Positions 34,389 to 46,735 are shown, numbered from the stretch's first letter. The stretch: DNA of 64,000 nucleotides from Megalobrama amblycephala (GCF_018812025.1 NC_063062.1:36966728-37030727), one strand, 5' to 3'. The notes: generated from the sequence alone by a model not told the origin. Translations and numbers: made by a program.

Positions 34389-36137
34389 TATTATGAGCAT
34401 GTTGGTAGAATAGAGAAAAACATGTATTAGAAAGAGCTTTGCTATAAAGTACAAAAAAGGGTAATTACCTTTGGATGATGTGTTGCAAGACGAGACACCA
34501 GAGACAGCAAAAGAGAAGAGACCGGAAACAAAGCAACGTCTATTTTAAAGTACTTACAATTTCGATCAGATTCGACTTACCTAAACTGAGAATAATAAAG
34601 AATAAGGTAAAGGTGTTTAGAGACGCTCCACAAAACAATGTATACACCTATATATTGTGAGATAAAGTTTAAAATATTGAAATAAGGTCATACTGTGAGA
34701 AATAAAGTCAAAATTGTGAAATATGAAGTAATTGCAAGAAAATAAAGTTGCAATCGTGAGGTATGTCACATCGTGATATATAAATTCACTTTTCAAGATA
34801 TAAAGTCTCAATTACATTTTACCCTGAAACTTTCATAGGTCTCAAAATCCCATAGTATTTTCCCTCCACAATATAGTTACTCTCAATTTTTTAACGCTTC
34901 ACTAGAGATAAATGACATTTTTAATTATGGTTCTGTTTGCTCTGCACTTCCAATAACATTTACATAGAAAACCTGTCAAAATGACTAACAAACACAATTT
35001 AAATATGAGTCAAATAAACATAGTAGTACAGTGTATGCAACCAATCTAGAGCAGAAATAATGAGCTGAAGTGGCTTGGTGTTCGTTATTGAACTTGACAA
35101 CCTTCGCATTTATTTAATGCCATTCATATGACTAATCCTGCAACAACGTCAACATTACATAAACCCGCACTGGCAAGATTATTAATCGCATTACATTTTC
35201 TGTCAAAATATTGCACCACGATACCTGTTGCACTGAGCACGAGTATTGTCATCTGAAGATGAGACATTGTGAGGCAGAACTGTGTCGTAATGTGAGATCA
35301 CACTCATTCAGAGGCCGTGTGTTTCTGCCCACATGCCGAACGGAGTCATTAAACACTAGCGCCTGTTGGTGTATCTACTAACGTGCTATCCAAACAAATC
35401 TGCCATTTATGGTTGAAACGTAACTGGTGATGATTGGCTTTAGAGTGTTGACTGTAATTGGCTGATTCAACATGACAATCTAGACTAATTTAAACTGCCA
35501 TTAGGAGGTCAGCTGCAGCGGAGACAACAGACTAAAAATACATAGTCATAATGATTTTATGAAGTGTTCATTTTCATGCCATCTCTTTTATAACGGATTT
35601 CCGTACACGTTTATTCAGTTTTACGTTTTCTCAATAAAAACCAATGCAATGCTATAGGATGTTTTAGGTGGTTGCAAGCATCACTAATAGACTTTATGCC
35701 TTACGTTTGATTTATAATCTTCCACTGAGCTTGTCCTCTAAACAATATTATAGGATACTGATTGCTGTGTCATTGTTGTGTGACAGATCTCATAGTTCTC
35801 AGACTGTGTTCAAACATTGACCATCAACAACAGCAGTCAAGACATTAAACAGCTTTTAAGAGCAACACAGTATCGAAAGTGTTCTCTAATGCAGCTACAG
35901 TATGCAGATCTGCCCTCATAAGTACATTAAGGCCCAGACCCTTCAGTCAAACCACCAGACGATCTTTGATCTTACATTAGTTCTGCTATCAAGATAATCA
36001 TGTTAGGAGCAAATGTAGCTTATTCATGACCATCAATGACCGACCGAACACTTCATGCCACAATTACACTATATAAAGTCACTGTATAAGACTGATTGTG
36101 TCTTAAACCACTCTCAAAGTCAAATTACTCGGGTGTC

Positions 36138-36140
<3 letters not shown>
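34389..36140. other. Single-copy sequence with a GAGAAATAAAGTC quasi-repeat
   Basis: 34655-34820 holds degenerate ~22-bp units (TGTGAGAAATAAAGTCAAAA, TTGTGAAATATGAAGTAATT), the same repeat type as 52340-52680. 34900-36140 is low-repeat and without a supportable gene; part of it (35260-35540) looks single-copy and may be constrained. Confidence 0.4.
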
Positions 36141-36142
<2 letters not shown>

Positions 36143-36168
<26 letters not shown>

Positions 36169-36240
36169 GAGAGAAATAAAGAAATAAAAAAAAAACAATA
36201 ATTATAATAAAAAATAAAAAAATAAAAAATAGATAGATAA
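36143..36240. repeat. A-run and A-rich simple sequence
   Basis: A 26-nt A-run at 36143-36168 followed by AAAT/AAAAAT sequence. It may be a decayed retroposon tail, but no retroposon body is recognised. Confidence 0.8.
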
Positions 36241-36517
36241 ATACATATAAATACTTTAGTTATAATATACTACTGTATAACTGCATAAATAAAAATATTT
36301 TGATATATCATCAAAATATCAGAAGATATAGTAATAATAATAATAAATTATAATATAAATGACAAATTCTAAACAAATTACAAATATTTATATTTTAACA
36401 TTTTAGCAATAGAAAAAAATGACATTACCTTAAAACAAATAAATAAATATGTAATAAATAATTATTGTAGTAATATTAATACATATATATCTCCATAAAT
36501 AAAAAACATTTTTATTA

Positions 36518-36521
<4 letters not shown>

Positions 36522-36569
<48 letters not shown>

Positions 36570-36595
36570 TAGATAGATAGATAGATAGATAGACA
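36522..36595. repeat. (AT)n-(GATA)n compound microsatellite
   Basis: About 22 AT units run directly into 7 GATA units. Confidence 0.95.
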
Positions 36596-38020
36596 GACTA
36601 TAGTGTTGTTGTTCTATTATGATTTTTGTATAAATGTATTTGTATTGCATAAACACAGTGAGGAATGAACTCTCTCACCTCACTTTAAAACTTCTTCAGG
36701 CAGTCTATGATGGAGACAAAACAAAAATAACTAACTTTAAATAAGATTGACTTGAAACTGCAGCTTGTTTTAATTTATGCAACATCTTAGGGGCAAGTAT
36801 TCCAATTAGTGTCTAATTTATGTAGTTACCGGGTGCTAATTCCAAGCAGCTTGATTGGTTTTGTGAACGTATGTGTAATTTCAGCGTGTGGAAAAGCTTC
36901 TGAAAGCCATCAAGTCTCCATGTAGTGTGCATGCCAAAAATACTGCAGAGGGAAAAAAAAGATTTTGGTTAATTAGTGAGGGTGGAAGTGAGCCTGACAA
37001 TGTTCTTACAGTTGATTTAATGTGTAAATTTAGGACCAGCATGTCAAGTTTGTTAATTAAAACATTTAGGTGACATGTCAGTCACATGTTATGATCTAAA
37101 AAGGCAATGCCACAGTATATGTGACATGATCAGGTGTTTCAGACTGTTATCTAGAGGAAAGGTACTTATTTTTTCATTTTTATGATTATGCCATATATAA
37201 TGTTTGGTGTTGTGCTGCTCCAATATGCTATGAATATAAATATCTACTCAAAATACTATAAATCCTCAAGCATATCATGTGAATGCTGCGAGCAGGTTCT
37301 GAACCGGTAAGAGCTGAATGCCTAAAGAATTATACACGGTCAGCCAAGGAGGCTAGAGCCGAAATCACATCACACGTTTCTGCAAGCTTTCTCTCTGAGA
37401 AACCCACATTAGGCACAGCTGGAGCCTGAAGACGGTTACTAACACTACTATTACACTGAATATGAATGCATGGGTTGACTCTGTGATGGAAATATTTTAT
37501 GTCAACATGAAATGTACAGAAAATACAGACTAAGGATGCTCAGGTCAAAGACCAGTCACATGATTAGCTTAGATCATTACAAACCAATCACCAGAACAAA
37601 TCACAGTGATGAAGACATTGATTTTTACTCAACTGTAAGACTTAAATGTGCATGTATCTTTCTATTCGAGACTCACTCTGTTGTTGTGACAAGTGACCTC
37701 CCGGCCGTAAATAAAACTTCATTTCTACAAAGAGCAACTTGGAAGTCGTGTCAGGTATATGCTGCGCAGCTAAGGAATAGAAGTACTAAAGATTCTACGC
37801 TCAAAAGACCACAGCAGAGACAGTGATAGTGTTGGAAGACTATAGAGTTGCCCTCGGGGTGAGGCTGTAATACTCGGAGTTAGTATTAATGATCCTGTGT
37901 CGGACCAGCGTACACCTGAGAAGGACGGTGAGAGTGTATAGATGCTAAAGACCTGTGTGCTCATGTGTGATTGAGGTAGTGTTAGTAGCTTCTTCACGGG
38001 ACGCCGTCACCTTACTTTGG
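36596..38020. other. Single-copy sequence
   Basis: No repeat structure. The 104-codon frame at 37512-37826 shows no domain features. Nothing further can be supported. Confidence 0.35.
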
Positions 38021-38215
38021 GAAGGGAATTACCTCGAAGTATTGGAAATGTATTAGAAGTATTCGAGAAGGGAATTACCTTGAGATACTGTAGTATTATG
38101 TTTTATTATATTCGAGACGGGAATTACCTCGAAGGTACTGTGGTTCTGTAGTATTGTATTTTATTATTTTCGGGATGGGAATTACCTCGAAGGTACTGTA
38201 GTACTGTATTGGTAC
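38021..38215. repeat. Short minisatellite with expanding spacers, 4 copies
   Basis: The core GGGAATTACCTCGAAGGTAC recurs from about 38021, 38067, 38116 and 38172, so spacing grows (46, 49, 56 bp). Spacers are TACTGTAGTATT plus TTTTATTATATTCGAG-like sequence. Confidence 0.8.
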
Positions 38216-38311
38216 TGAGTATTATATATATTATATTGACAACTGGAGGTTGTTTGAATTGTCAGTGGTGAAGTCAGATTTGTATTGAGAATTTCCACGA
38301 CAACTCATATA

Positions 38312-39889
38312 CAGGTGCTGGTCATATAATTAGAATATCATCAAAAAGTTGATTTATTTTACTAATTCCATTCAAAAAGTGAAACTTGTATATTATATTT
38401 ATTCATTGCACACAGACTGATATATTTCAAATGTTTATTTCTTTTAATTTTGATGATTATAACTGACAACTAAGGAAAATCCCAAATTCAGTATCTCAGA
38501 AAATTAGAATATTACTTAAGACCAATACAAAGAAAGGATTTTTAGAAATCTTGGCCAACTGAAAAGTATGAACATGGAAAGTATGAGCATGTACAGCACT
38601 CAATACTTAGTTGGGGCTCCTTTTGCCTGAATTACTGCAGCAATGCGGCGTGGCATGGAGTCGATCAGTCTGTGGCACTGCTCAGGTGTTATGAGAGCCC
38701 AGGTTGCTCTGATAGTGGCCTTCAGCTCTTCTGCATTGTTGGGTCTGGCATATCGCATCTTCCTCTTCACAATACCCCATATATTTTCTATGAGGTTAAG
38801 GTCAGGCGAGTTTGTTGGCCAATTAAGAACAGGGATACCATGGTCCTTAAACCAGGTACTGGTAGCTTTGGCACTGTGTGCAGGTGCCAAATCCTGTTGG
38901 AAAATGAAATCTGCATCTCCATAAAGTTGGTTAGCAGCAGGAAGCATGAAGTGCTCTAAAACTTCCTGGTATACGGCTGCATTGACCTTGGACCTCAGAA
39001 AACACAGTGGACCAACACCAGCAGATGACATGGCACCCCAAACCATCACTGACTGTGGAAACTTTACACTGGACCTCAAGCAATGTGGATTGTGTGCCTC
39101 TCCTCTCTTCCTCCAGACTCTGGGACCCTGATTTCCAAAGGAAATGCAAAATTTACTTTCATCAGAGAACATAACTTTGGACCACTGAGCAGAAGTCCAG
39201 TCCTTTTTGTCTTTAGCCCAGGCGAGACGCTTCTGACGCTGTCTGTTGCTCAAGAGTGGCTTGACACAAGGAATGCGACAGCTGAAACCCATGTCTTGCA
39301 TACGTCTGTGCGTAGTGGTTCTTGAAGCACTGACTCCAGCTGCAGTCCACTCTTTGTGAATCTCCCCCACATTTTTGAATGGGTTTTGTTTCACAATCCT
39401 CTCCAGGGTGCGGTTATCCCTATTGCTTGTACATTTTTTTTCTACCACATCTTTTTCTTCTCTTCGCATCTCTATTAATGTGCTTGGACACAGAGCTCTG
39501 TGAACAGCCAGCCTATTTTGCAATGACTTTTGTGTCTTGCCCTCCTTGTGCAAGGTGTCAATGGTCGTCTTTTGGACAACTGTCAAGTCAGCAGTCTTCC
39601 CCATGATTGTGTAGCCTACAGAACTAGACTGAGAGACCATTTAAAGGCCTTCGCAGGTGTTTTGAGTTAATTAGCTGATTAGAGTGTGGCACCAGGTGTC
39701 TTCAATATTGAACCTTTTCACAATATTCTAATTTTCTGAGATACTGAATTTGGGATTTTCCTTAGTTGTCAGTTATAATAATCAAAATTAAAAGAAATAA
39801 ACATTTGAAATATATCAGTCTGTGTGTAATGAATGAATATAATATGCAAGTTTCACTTTTTGAATGGAATTAGTGAAATAAATCAACTT
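38312..39889 (-). mobile_element. Tc1-like transposon with near-complete transposase; one terminal repeat truncated
   Basis: A TA at 38310-38311 precedes the terminal repeat CAGGTGCTGGTCATATAATT. The inverted counterpart at the right runs from about 39719 (TATTCTAATTTTCTGAGATA) to AAATCAACTTT at 39889, then breaks into ATAACTATATAAT and an AAAT microsatellite. The outermost ~35 bp, including the right tip that should mirror the left end, are therefore missing. The subterminal inverted repeat is about 200 bp long, so this is a long-TIR Tc1 type. Confidence 0.9.
38600..39604 (-). CDS. Tc1-like DD34E transposase, probably inactive
   Basis: 334 codons from MGKTADLTVVQK; a start 12 codons upstream is possible but atypical. 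Tc1 transposases bind terminal repeats with N-terminal HTH motifs and cut and paste DNA at TA with a DDE catalytic triad. Catalytic residues are visible as Asp about 148 (MFSDESKF), Asp about 238 (FQQDLAPAHS) and Glu about 273 (LIENIWG), with 34 residues between the last two. Oddities: residues about 27-56 appear out of frame, beginning after TQK in an A-run and returning at KCTSNRDN in another A-run. That is two compensating indels inside the first HTH. The usual PIEN motif reads LIEN. The rest agrees with the family from memory. Length is normal. The frame is intact, but DNA binding is likely lost, and the element's right tip is missing. Confidence 0.85.
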   Translation of the reverse strand: MGKTADLTVVQKTTIDTLHKEGKTQKSLQNRLAVHRALCPSTLIEMRREEKDVVEKKCTSNRDNRTLERIVKQNPFKNVGEIHKEWTAAGVSASRTTTHRRMQDMGFSCRIPCVKPLLSNRQRQKRLAWAKDKKDWTSAQWSKVMFSDESKFCISFGNQGPRVWRKRGEAHNPHCLRSSVKFPQSVMVWGAMSSAGVGPLCFLRSKVNAAVYQEVLEHFMLPAANQLYGDADFIFQQDLAPAHSAKATSTWFKDHGIPVLNWPTNSPDLNLIENIWGIVKRKMRYARPNNAEELKATIRATWALITPEQCHRLIDSMPRRIAAVIQAKGAPTKY

Positions 39890-39906
39890 TATAACTATAT
39901 AATAAC

Positions 39907-39907
<1 letters not shown>

Positions 39908-39963
<56 letters not shown>

Positions 39964-39964
39964 A
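39908..39964. repeat. (AAAT)n microsatellite
   Basis: About 14 AAAT units, just past the truncated right end of the Tc1-like element. Confidence 0.95.
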
Positions 39965-40004
39965 GTCAAAAAATTATCAAACTTCATACAGTTATAGACA
40001 GTTA

Positions 40005-41040
40005 TAGTTATAAACGCATGCTCTGGATTTTGATATATTCCTCCTAGGGAATTTATCCGATCACCACCAAACTCGGACAGCATGAAGTCAAAATATTGAT
40101 GATGCTAAATTGTGAGCAGATTTTTTATATCTTGAACACATTGGCCATGGCATTGAAATTAATTTATGGCGAGAAAAGGGAAACAGGAAGTGTGTTCTAA
40201 CTTCTGCATACATTGATTGATTTTGATTAAACTTCAGCTGTGTGTTCGTTGTACGAGGCCGATCACATGGATGTGACTATTGTGAGTCAAAGTCATAGCG
40301 CCACTAACTGGCAGCATTAAGTGTTACACTTTCAAAATGCTTTGAGATCACCATTTTATTTTTACCCGATTTGCTTCAGTCTTTGTCAGAATAATGTTAA
40401 GACACTGCAGATGCATATCTGTGAAAGGATTCTTGATATCTTGAATACTGTTGTCATAGCAACACATTAAACTTTAATATTCTTTCTGGGTGGTTTTGAG
40501 GCACTTAGCATGCTTCAAATTGCATGAAACTGAACACACATCAGGATTGTCATCCAGTAGACATGGGCAAAGCCTTAGAAATGGGTTGGGAGGAGGGGCT
40601 CTATAGCGCCACCTTTTGACAAAATTTGGGGGGTTAGTCTTACCTACAGTCACCAAACTTGGTACATATATTTATCTCATCAAGCCGGACAACTTTCTAA
40701 TTTACAGTCATTAGCTCCGACCAACAGGAAGTCAGATATTTTGGTTTGAATGTGGATTTTTGGAAAAATCAGGCTGAGTTTTTAAGTACTCTTCATAGGA
40801 GATTCACGCAATTGCCACCAAACTCAGTCAACACAAATTGTGAACAATTATAGGATATCTCAAACAGTGTTACCATGGCGAGGGATTAAAATGAAAAAAA
40901 AGGAAACAGGAACTGTCTCATATCATGTAAAATCATTGATTTAAATTATATTAAGATGGTATGTTGCCCACCGTGCACAGATTTCACCCGTGGCACCGGG
41001 GTTTGGGCCCGTCATCGCTGCTTGCAGCTATATTATTGCT
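40005..41040. repeat. Long cyprinid interspersed repeat with internal repetition
   Basis: Two partly similar halves: CACCACCAAACTCGGACAGC near 40062 against TGCCACCAAACTCAGTCAAC near 40813; GGCCATGGCATTGAAATTAA against TACCATGGCGAGGGATTAAA; AAAAGGGAAACAGGAAGTGT against AAAAGGAAACAGGAACTGTC. ATAGCGCCAC occurs at 40298 and 40603. It ends with GGGCCCGTCATCGCTGCTTG and CAGCTATATTATT, a tail I recall from fish genomes. It is non-coding; the class is unresolved. Confidence 0.65.
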
Positions 41041-42035
41041 TGGAACAATATAGTTTGTGTAAATTGTCTTTGTAGCACAGATTACTTTAGCAATGATATA
41101 TTTAAATTGCAATAGAGGGTTAAATATGTATATTTGCTTATATATTTGAAATGAATGTGCCTCACATGCATTCTCAGCATCGCACTGGCAGCAGGATCAT
41201 GCCTCTTCTCTTATATTTCCTGGAGTCATCTATCTTCTGCCACATTAAAGATGTATGGCTTACATGGATGTGCTGTCGGGGGACAGAAACAAACATTATT
41301 CATCGAGAGAAAAAAGGAAGATTGTGAGCACAGGAAATCAAGCGCTGCAAGCGAGGTTCATTCAGAGCAAACAGGAAACGCATCACAGTAGTGTGTGATT
41401 TTCTCTTAATCAGGGTCTTTTGGAGGCTGTTCCAGGCTCTCTGCCATCTTCCTGTGTCTCTGTCTGCAGCTCTGCTGGAGACACGCTGATCTTTGGGAAT
41501 TCACAGATTAGCATTTGTTAGAGGTTTAACACGCGCGCGCAGCTGATGCTGCTCATCCCACGTGCGGCTCTAAACGCAGCAAGATGAATTACCCGATCCT
41601 CACATCTCGTGTTGACATCGGCAGACAGTATACATATCTAGATCAAACGCAGAGATGAACCGCCATCCATTTCATGGTGAGATTCAAAACGCTGCGGCGT
41701 TGAGGAATTTTGGTGTTGAAGTGATTAGGTGAACTCGGTGGTGGGCCTTTGGTAGAAAAAATTCATTACCTGCAACCAATTACTGAGGTGCAGCGAGAGG
41801 CGCTTTACGTGAAACAGCGGCAGATGTAACATGAGAGCGGATGGTGATCAATCAATGGATTCGCTCATGTCATGAATGTATAAATCAGAAATGTCTCCAT
41901 GTTTTAACCATTCAGCCATTCTCAGTGTGATTTATTCCTGTAGATGACATATGCTGTGGATGACATCAATATACATCCAATATACTAATACATACAGGAC
42001 CATTCATCAAGATCTGTATAACTGCATGGATCTAT
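41041..42035. other. Low-repeat sequence, possible conserved element
   Basis: Single-copy, GC-balanced stretch (41400-41850) without splice pairs or domain-like frames. The 78-codon frame at 41155-41391 is unsupported. Confidence 0.35.
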
Positions 42036-42524
42036 CTATCTACCTATTGTTCTATTGATTTATCATACAATCCATCCATCCATCCATCATTTTTTCTATC
42101 ATTCTATCGTTCTCTGTCCAATCCATCCATCCATCCATCCATCCATCATTCTTTCTATCATTCTATCATTCTCTCTGTCCAATCCATCCATCCATCCATC
42201 CATCCATCCATCCATCCTTTTCTCTATCATTCTATCATTATCTCTGTCCAATCCATCCATCACTTTTTCTATCATTCTATCGTTCCATCCATCCATCCAT
42301 CTATCCATCCATCCATCATTCTCTCTCCAATCCATCCATCCATCCATCTTTCTATTATTCTATCATTCTATTATCTCTGTCCAATCCATCCATCCATCAT
42401 TTTTTCTATATTCTATCATTCTTTCTGTCCATCCATCCATCCATCATCCATCCATTTCTCTGTTATTCTATCATTCTATCATTATCTCTGTCCAATCCAT
42501 CCATCCATCCATCCATCCATCCAT

Positions 42525-42555
<31 letters not shown>

Positions 42556-42786
42556 ACCGTCCATCCATCATTCCCTGTCCAATCCATCCATCCATCCATC
42601 CATCCATCATCCATCATTCTATCGTTCTCTGTCCTATCTATCTATCTATCTATCTATCTATTGTTCTCTTTGTCCAATCCATCCATCCATCCATTCATCC
42701 ATCTATTGTTCTCTCTGTCCAATCCATCCATCCATCCATCCATCCATAGATCCATCCATCCATCATTCTATCGGTCTCTGTCCTAC

Positions 42787-42839
<53 letters not shown>

Positions 42840-42918
42840 GTTCTCTCTGTCCAATCCATCCATCCATCCATCCATCCATCCATCCATCCATCCATCCATC
42901 ATTCTATCGTTCTCTGTC

Positions 42919-42991
<73 letters not shown>

Positions 42992-43076
42992 AAACTAAAT
43001 CTATCTATCTATCTATCTATTGTTCTCTCTGTCCAATCCATCCATCCATCCATCCATCATTCTATCGTTCTCTGTC

Positions 43077-43156
<80 letters not shown>

Positions 43157-43205
43157 GTATTGTTCTCTCTGTCCAATCCATCCATCCATCCATCCATCCA
43201 TCCAT
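42036..43205. repeat. Compound (ATCC)n/(ATCT)n satellite with higher-order structure
   Basis: Blocks of ATCC units and ATCT units alternate, joined by fixed linkers GTTCTCTCTGTCCAATCC and ATTCTATCGTTCTCTGTCCT. The first linker recurs at about 42840, 43022 and 43162, giving higher-order periods of about 182 and 140 bp on the right side; the left side is less regular. Long open frames of Ser/Ile/His/Pro repeats are artefacts. Confidence 0.95.
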
Positions 43206-43299
43206 CATTTACTCATTAGATTCTTCTAATGTTTAAGATGGCATGTTTTGGTTTTATTGTTTTAATAATTTATACTTGAAATTGTATAAATTATAGTAT

Positions 43300-44130
43300 A
43301 GTTCCAACATTCACTGGAGGCAGGAATCCAAATCCACAGAAGTTTTATTTAAATTCACAAACAGAAGACAAGGGTATCATACCACAATTAATTTAACTAC
43401 ACAGTTTAAGCAAGACTAATACCAGAACAAATACTAAAGCCGGGTGCACACTGTGCGATTTATAATTGTCCTTTACGATTGTTGCTTTTCAGACTGTACA
43501 TTCATGATCCTCATGTCACACTGTGGGATCTCAGCTGTCATTTATGTCAGACTGTACGACAGTCAAGACACATTAAAAACGGATGCGCGCATGAAAACTT
43601 GTCCAGAGTATTAAATCATCAACCCATACACGTTCAGTGACTGTGAGCTGCGTTACACGCGGGACTGAAATAGTGGCTAACAAAGACATCTCTAGCGTTA
43701 ATTTTGATCACGGCTTGTCTTGAAAAACAAAGACAATTTGACATTCGTCGTAGGAGAAGTCACACTGCAGGACTGTATGCCAAATCTTCTGACACTACCA
43801 GAATTTCATCTGAGGTAAAATTTTATTGCAACGGTCATTAATCAGCTGTGATGTCAAACTAGCGATTAAAGACTACAGATTTTAAGCCTAGGATTATAGG
43901 AATCTTTTAGGATTCTCAAAATTTGTCTCAGATGACCAAATCGTGGCCAAAATCACACAGTGTCAAAGAGAGAGACTTACAAGACACACCTGAACTGAGG
44001 AACCTAATCACTTAGTAACCACAGAAACAAACAGGGAGAGAACGAAGGAGAACTGAACGAATCTACAGAATAGAAGCTAACTTAGAATCACAGACATGAA
44101 CAGAACAGGAAATGTAGGCTAGATGAGAAA
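43300..44130. mobile_element. Nested interspersed repeats
   Basis: An outer repeat (GGAGGCAGGAATCCAAATCC at the left, CACAGACATGAACAGAACAG at the right) is split by an inner palindromic element at about 43440-43967. The inner element starts GCCGGGTGCACACTGTGCGA and ends near AAAATCACACAGTGT, with short inverted termini (CACACTGTGCGATTT against AAAATCACACAGTGT). The interior repeats the motif (CTCATGTCACACTGTGGGAT; AGTCACACTGCAGGACTGTA). Non-coding. Confidence 0.6.
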
Positions 44131-45285
44131 ATAACTGACAGTATAAAGCCAAAAACATTACGAGTCTGTCAATGCCTCTTCACAACATGTACAGCCTCAC
44201 TATGTGTGCCTGTCCCAGTGGCTGCAGTAGTTAGTGTAGCTGGCCTGGGAAAACCCAGAGCTTTCTGAACAACTACTGTTTGTGTACCTTCACTGCATAC
44301 CCTTAAGGTTTATTTAAACCAATGTGTGCCTGGACTGGATCTGGCTTAGGCTTAACTAGTTAGAAACACATTTCTGTGTGTGCCATGGCCTAAGGCCAGA
44401 GCCTACCATTGGCAAAGTCAGGATGCCGCATTGCAAACTGATAGAGAAAGAAGAAACACAAAACACCATCTGAGCACTAGTATTTGTCAGTAACAAAACT
44501 CTGATGGGAGATTGCAGTGAGTCTGGCTTACCAGCAAACGACTGGGCATAAGAAATAATTTATTATTTTTGAAGCAATTTAAAATATGTTCATACATTAA
44601 AAACTGGATTTGTTTTCACTGTGTGTATCAATCCTTCATAAAATCGATTAGTTTGAAAAGGGATTAAACAAGCTGCACCTAAAAAGCATGCTTCTCATAG
44701 CCTATGTGAAAAGAGTACGTCCAAATTCACAGTATTCATAAAACAGCGGGGTATTTGTGCAAATGTTTGCTTAATGCATTATATTTGTTTGATTAATGCA
44801 ATTTCCTAGTTTGCAGAAAAACTTCTAATAGTGGCAGACTTAAATTTCACATGTTATATATGAATATGAAGGCAGCTTTGCTCACATGATTGAAAACATG
44901 AGTCAATTTTCTGTGAACGAATCATGTTTTTATTAACTTAATGAGGGGTGGATTATGACCAATATAGTTCATAATATCACCTTGACTCCTTACCATAGAA
45001 ATCCTGGATACAAGACACATCTTAACTTAGTTTGAAGGTTATTTTGACACCTGTCTGAAAAAAGGTTTTCTGTGATTCAGAGAGCATGCACTAATTTGTA
45101 GAGTCAATACAGGACACTCATGAATATTCATGAATGCTCCATCCAGTGCAGCCGAATATTTCAAAACATCAGATTACATGTATACTTGTCAAATTCACAC
45201 TTTTCACAGTCATGAAAGTAATTACTTATTCATTTAAAAGTACCTAATCAGAGAGCATGCCATTTCAGACGTAGCTGTTTTTGTG
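44131..45285. other. Single-copy sequence
   Basis: No tandem or palindromic structure and no supportable gene. GAATATTCATGAATGCTCC (45123) is AT-motif rich but short. Confidence 0.35.
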
Positions 45286-45420
45286 AATGTGTCATTGAAT
45301 CATTTACTCGACCGGTTCATTCAAAACACTGATTCATTCAGTAACGAAACATCGCTGTGTGTAGCTCGGTTTCGGAGACACAAGTTGATTCTGTTCTGGC
45401 TGTATCTGTTTTACTGATGA
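45286..45420. repeat. Cyprinid interspersed repeat fragment
   Basis: GTGTCATTGAATCATTTACT, CGACCGGTTCATTCAAAACA and CTGATTCATTCAGTAACGAA are landmarks of a common cyprinid repeat (recall). The boundaries are approximate. Confidence 0.45.
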
Positions 45421-46574
45421 AGCAAACATTAACAGTATACATTGTAAAATGTAAGTTACTCAATATTAACATCTTGTTTATGATGCGTTTATTGTTTAAA
45501 TATAACAACTATTATAGTATTGGTTGCTTGTTGAAAGTCAATTGCAAGGTAAAATGCTGCTCCATATGCTGTTGTAAACATCAAATGGAGCTGCTGAAGC
45601 ATGACTATATATTAGACTAAAAACAAAGTTTGCCTCCTCATTTCAGACGTCCACAACATGCCACAGCGAACAGCTTTATTGTGCTCAAAGATTAGTTGCT
45701 GATTTGCTTTTTCCTTGTTCAAGGAAAACAGATTCAGGGCACGGTTGCAAATGTGGGCGGCGTTTGCGATTCATCTTTGCTGACTTGCGTGATTGTGTGT
45801 GTGTGTGTTGTTTAGTCGTGGAATGAAATGTGAAGGCTCTTCATATTTTGGCGCTGTGTTTGTCTTTAGCGCGCGAGCCATATGCCTGCCAGGACCATGC
45901 CCTAATTAGCAGTATCACAGAGATCAAACGCAGAGGAGAGTATAGGAGAGCAGCAGAGGAGAGCAGAGGAGTGGGATAAAAGGGTTTGCAGCAAGAGTTA
46001 CATTGTGTAATGGGTGCTGAGTTTTGAGAGGAGAGCACTTTGATTCACCCTCTATTATGGATGAAAAAACAGCTCTTTGGATGGAGCTCAAGCAGGCCTG
46101 CTGACAGACACATACAGGGGTGTCTGTGCGCTCCGGTTGTCTCATAGCACAATTTCTGGCTGTGGTCTGTAATTATAGTTGGGTAGAACAACACCAGACA
46201 GACATTTTGAGGACAAGATCCTCTGACTGGCATGAAACTGTTAGTATTGGTGCATTTATTTCATGCATCTTGATCAAATTGCTGTTACATATGCACTGGG
46301 CCACAGAAAAGCATCTGCAAAATGGGTATGAATGCCACATACTATTCTTGTGCCGTATTCATCTGTAACATCGCTTCTGTGATTGTGCAGTTGCCCAAAC
46401 TTCTGCATTCTAACATAGTTCAGTTTAAGAGGAATAAATATGATGCCTGAACAACAGGCTTTCAAACAGGTTAACTAAACACTCCCGGGCTAATGACGTG
46501 ATGCTGTTTTTTGTCCTATTGATTTATTCAGAAATGCATTAGAAATGCAATTTATTTTGAATATACCCCTTCAC
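45421..46574. other. Low-repeat region, possible conserved elements
   Basis: 45830-45940 (GCGCGAGCCATATGCCTGCC, CCCTAATTAGCAGTATCACA) has conserved non-coding texture. Frames on the minus strand at 45841-46233 overlap each other and have no domain content. Confidence 0.35.
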
Positions 46575-46735
46575 CCTAGAAATGCTGGGTTAAAAACAAC
46601 CCAAGTTGGGTTGAAAACGAACATATTTGGGGTTCATTTTAAGCCAGCCATATAGTCATTTTTAAACAATAGCTGAGTTAAAGAAAACTGCCCAGCAAGT
46701 TGGGCAAACATTTAACCTAACCACTGAGTTTGTCC
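46575..46735. mobile_element. GGGTT palindromic element, second copy
   Basis: AAATGCTGGGTTAAAAACAA CCCAAG at the left, then CAGCAAGTTGGGCAAACATT at the right. It is related to 22923-23220 but without the inserted family A fragment, and its outer end is degraded. Confidence 0.65.

Noticed and set aside
36462..36656. Tyr/Ile/Ser-repeat frame on the minus strand
   Set aside because: AT/GATA microsatellite translation.
37512..37826. 104-codon plus-strand frame
   Set aside because: No domain, no splice context, ordinary composition; compatible with chance.
38643..39606. Several 60-95 codon plus-strand frames
   Set aside because: Shadows of the antisense Tc1-like transposase.
42055..43236. 393-codon Ser/Ile/His/Pro frame
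   Set aside because: ATCC/ATCT satellite translation.
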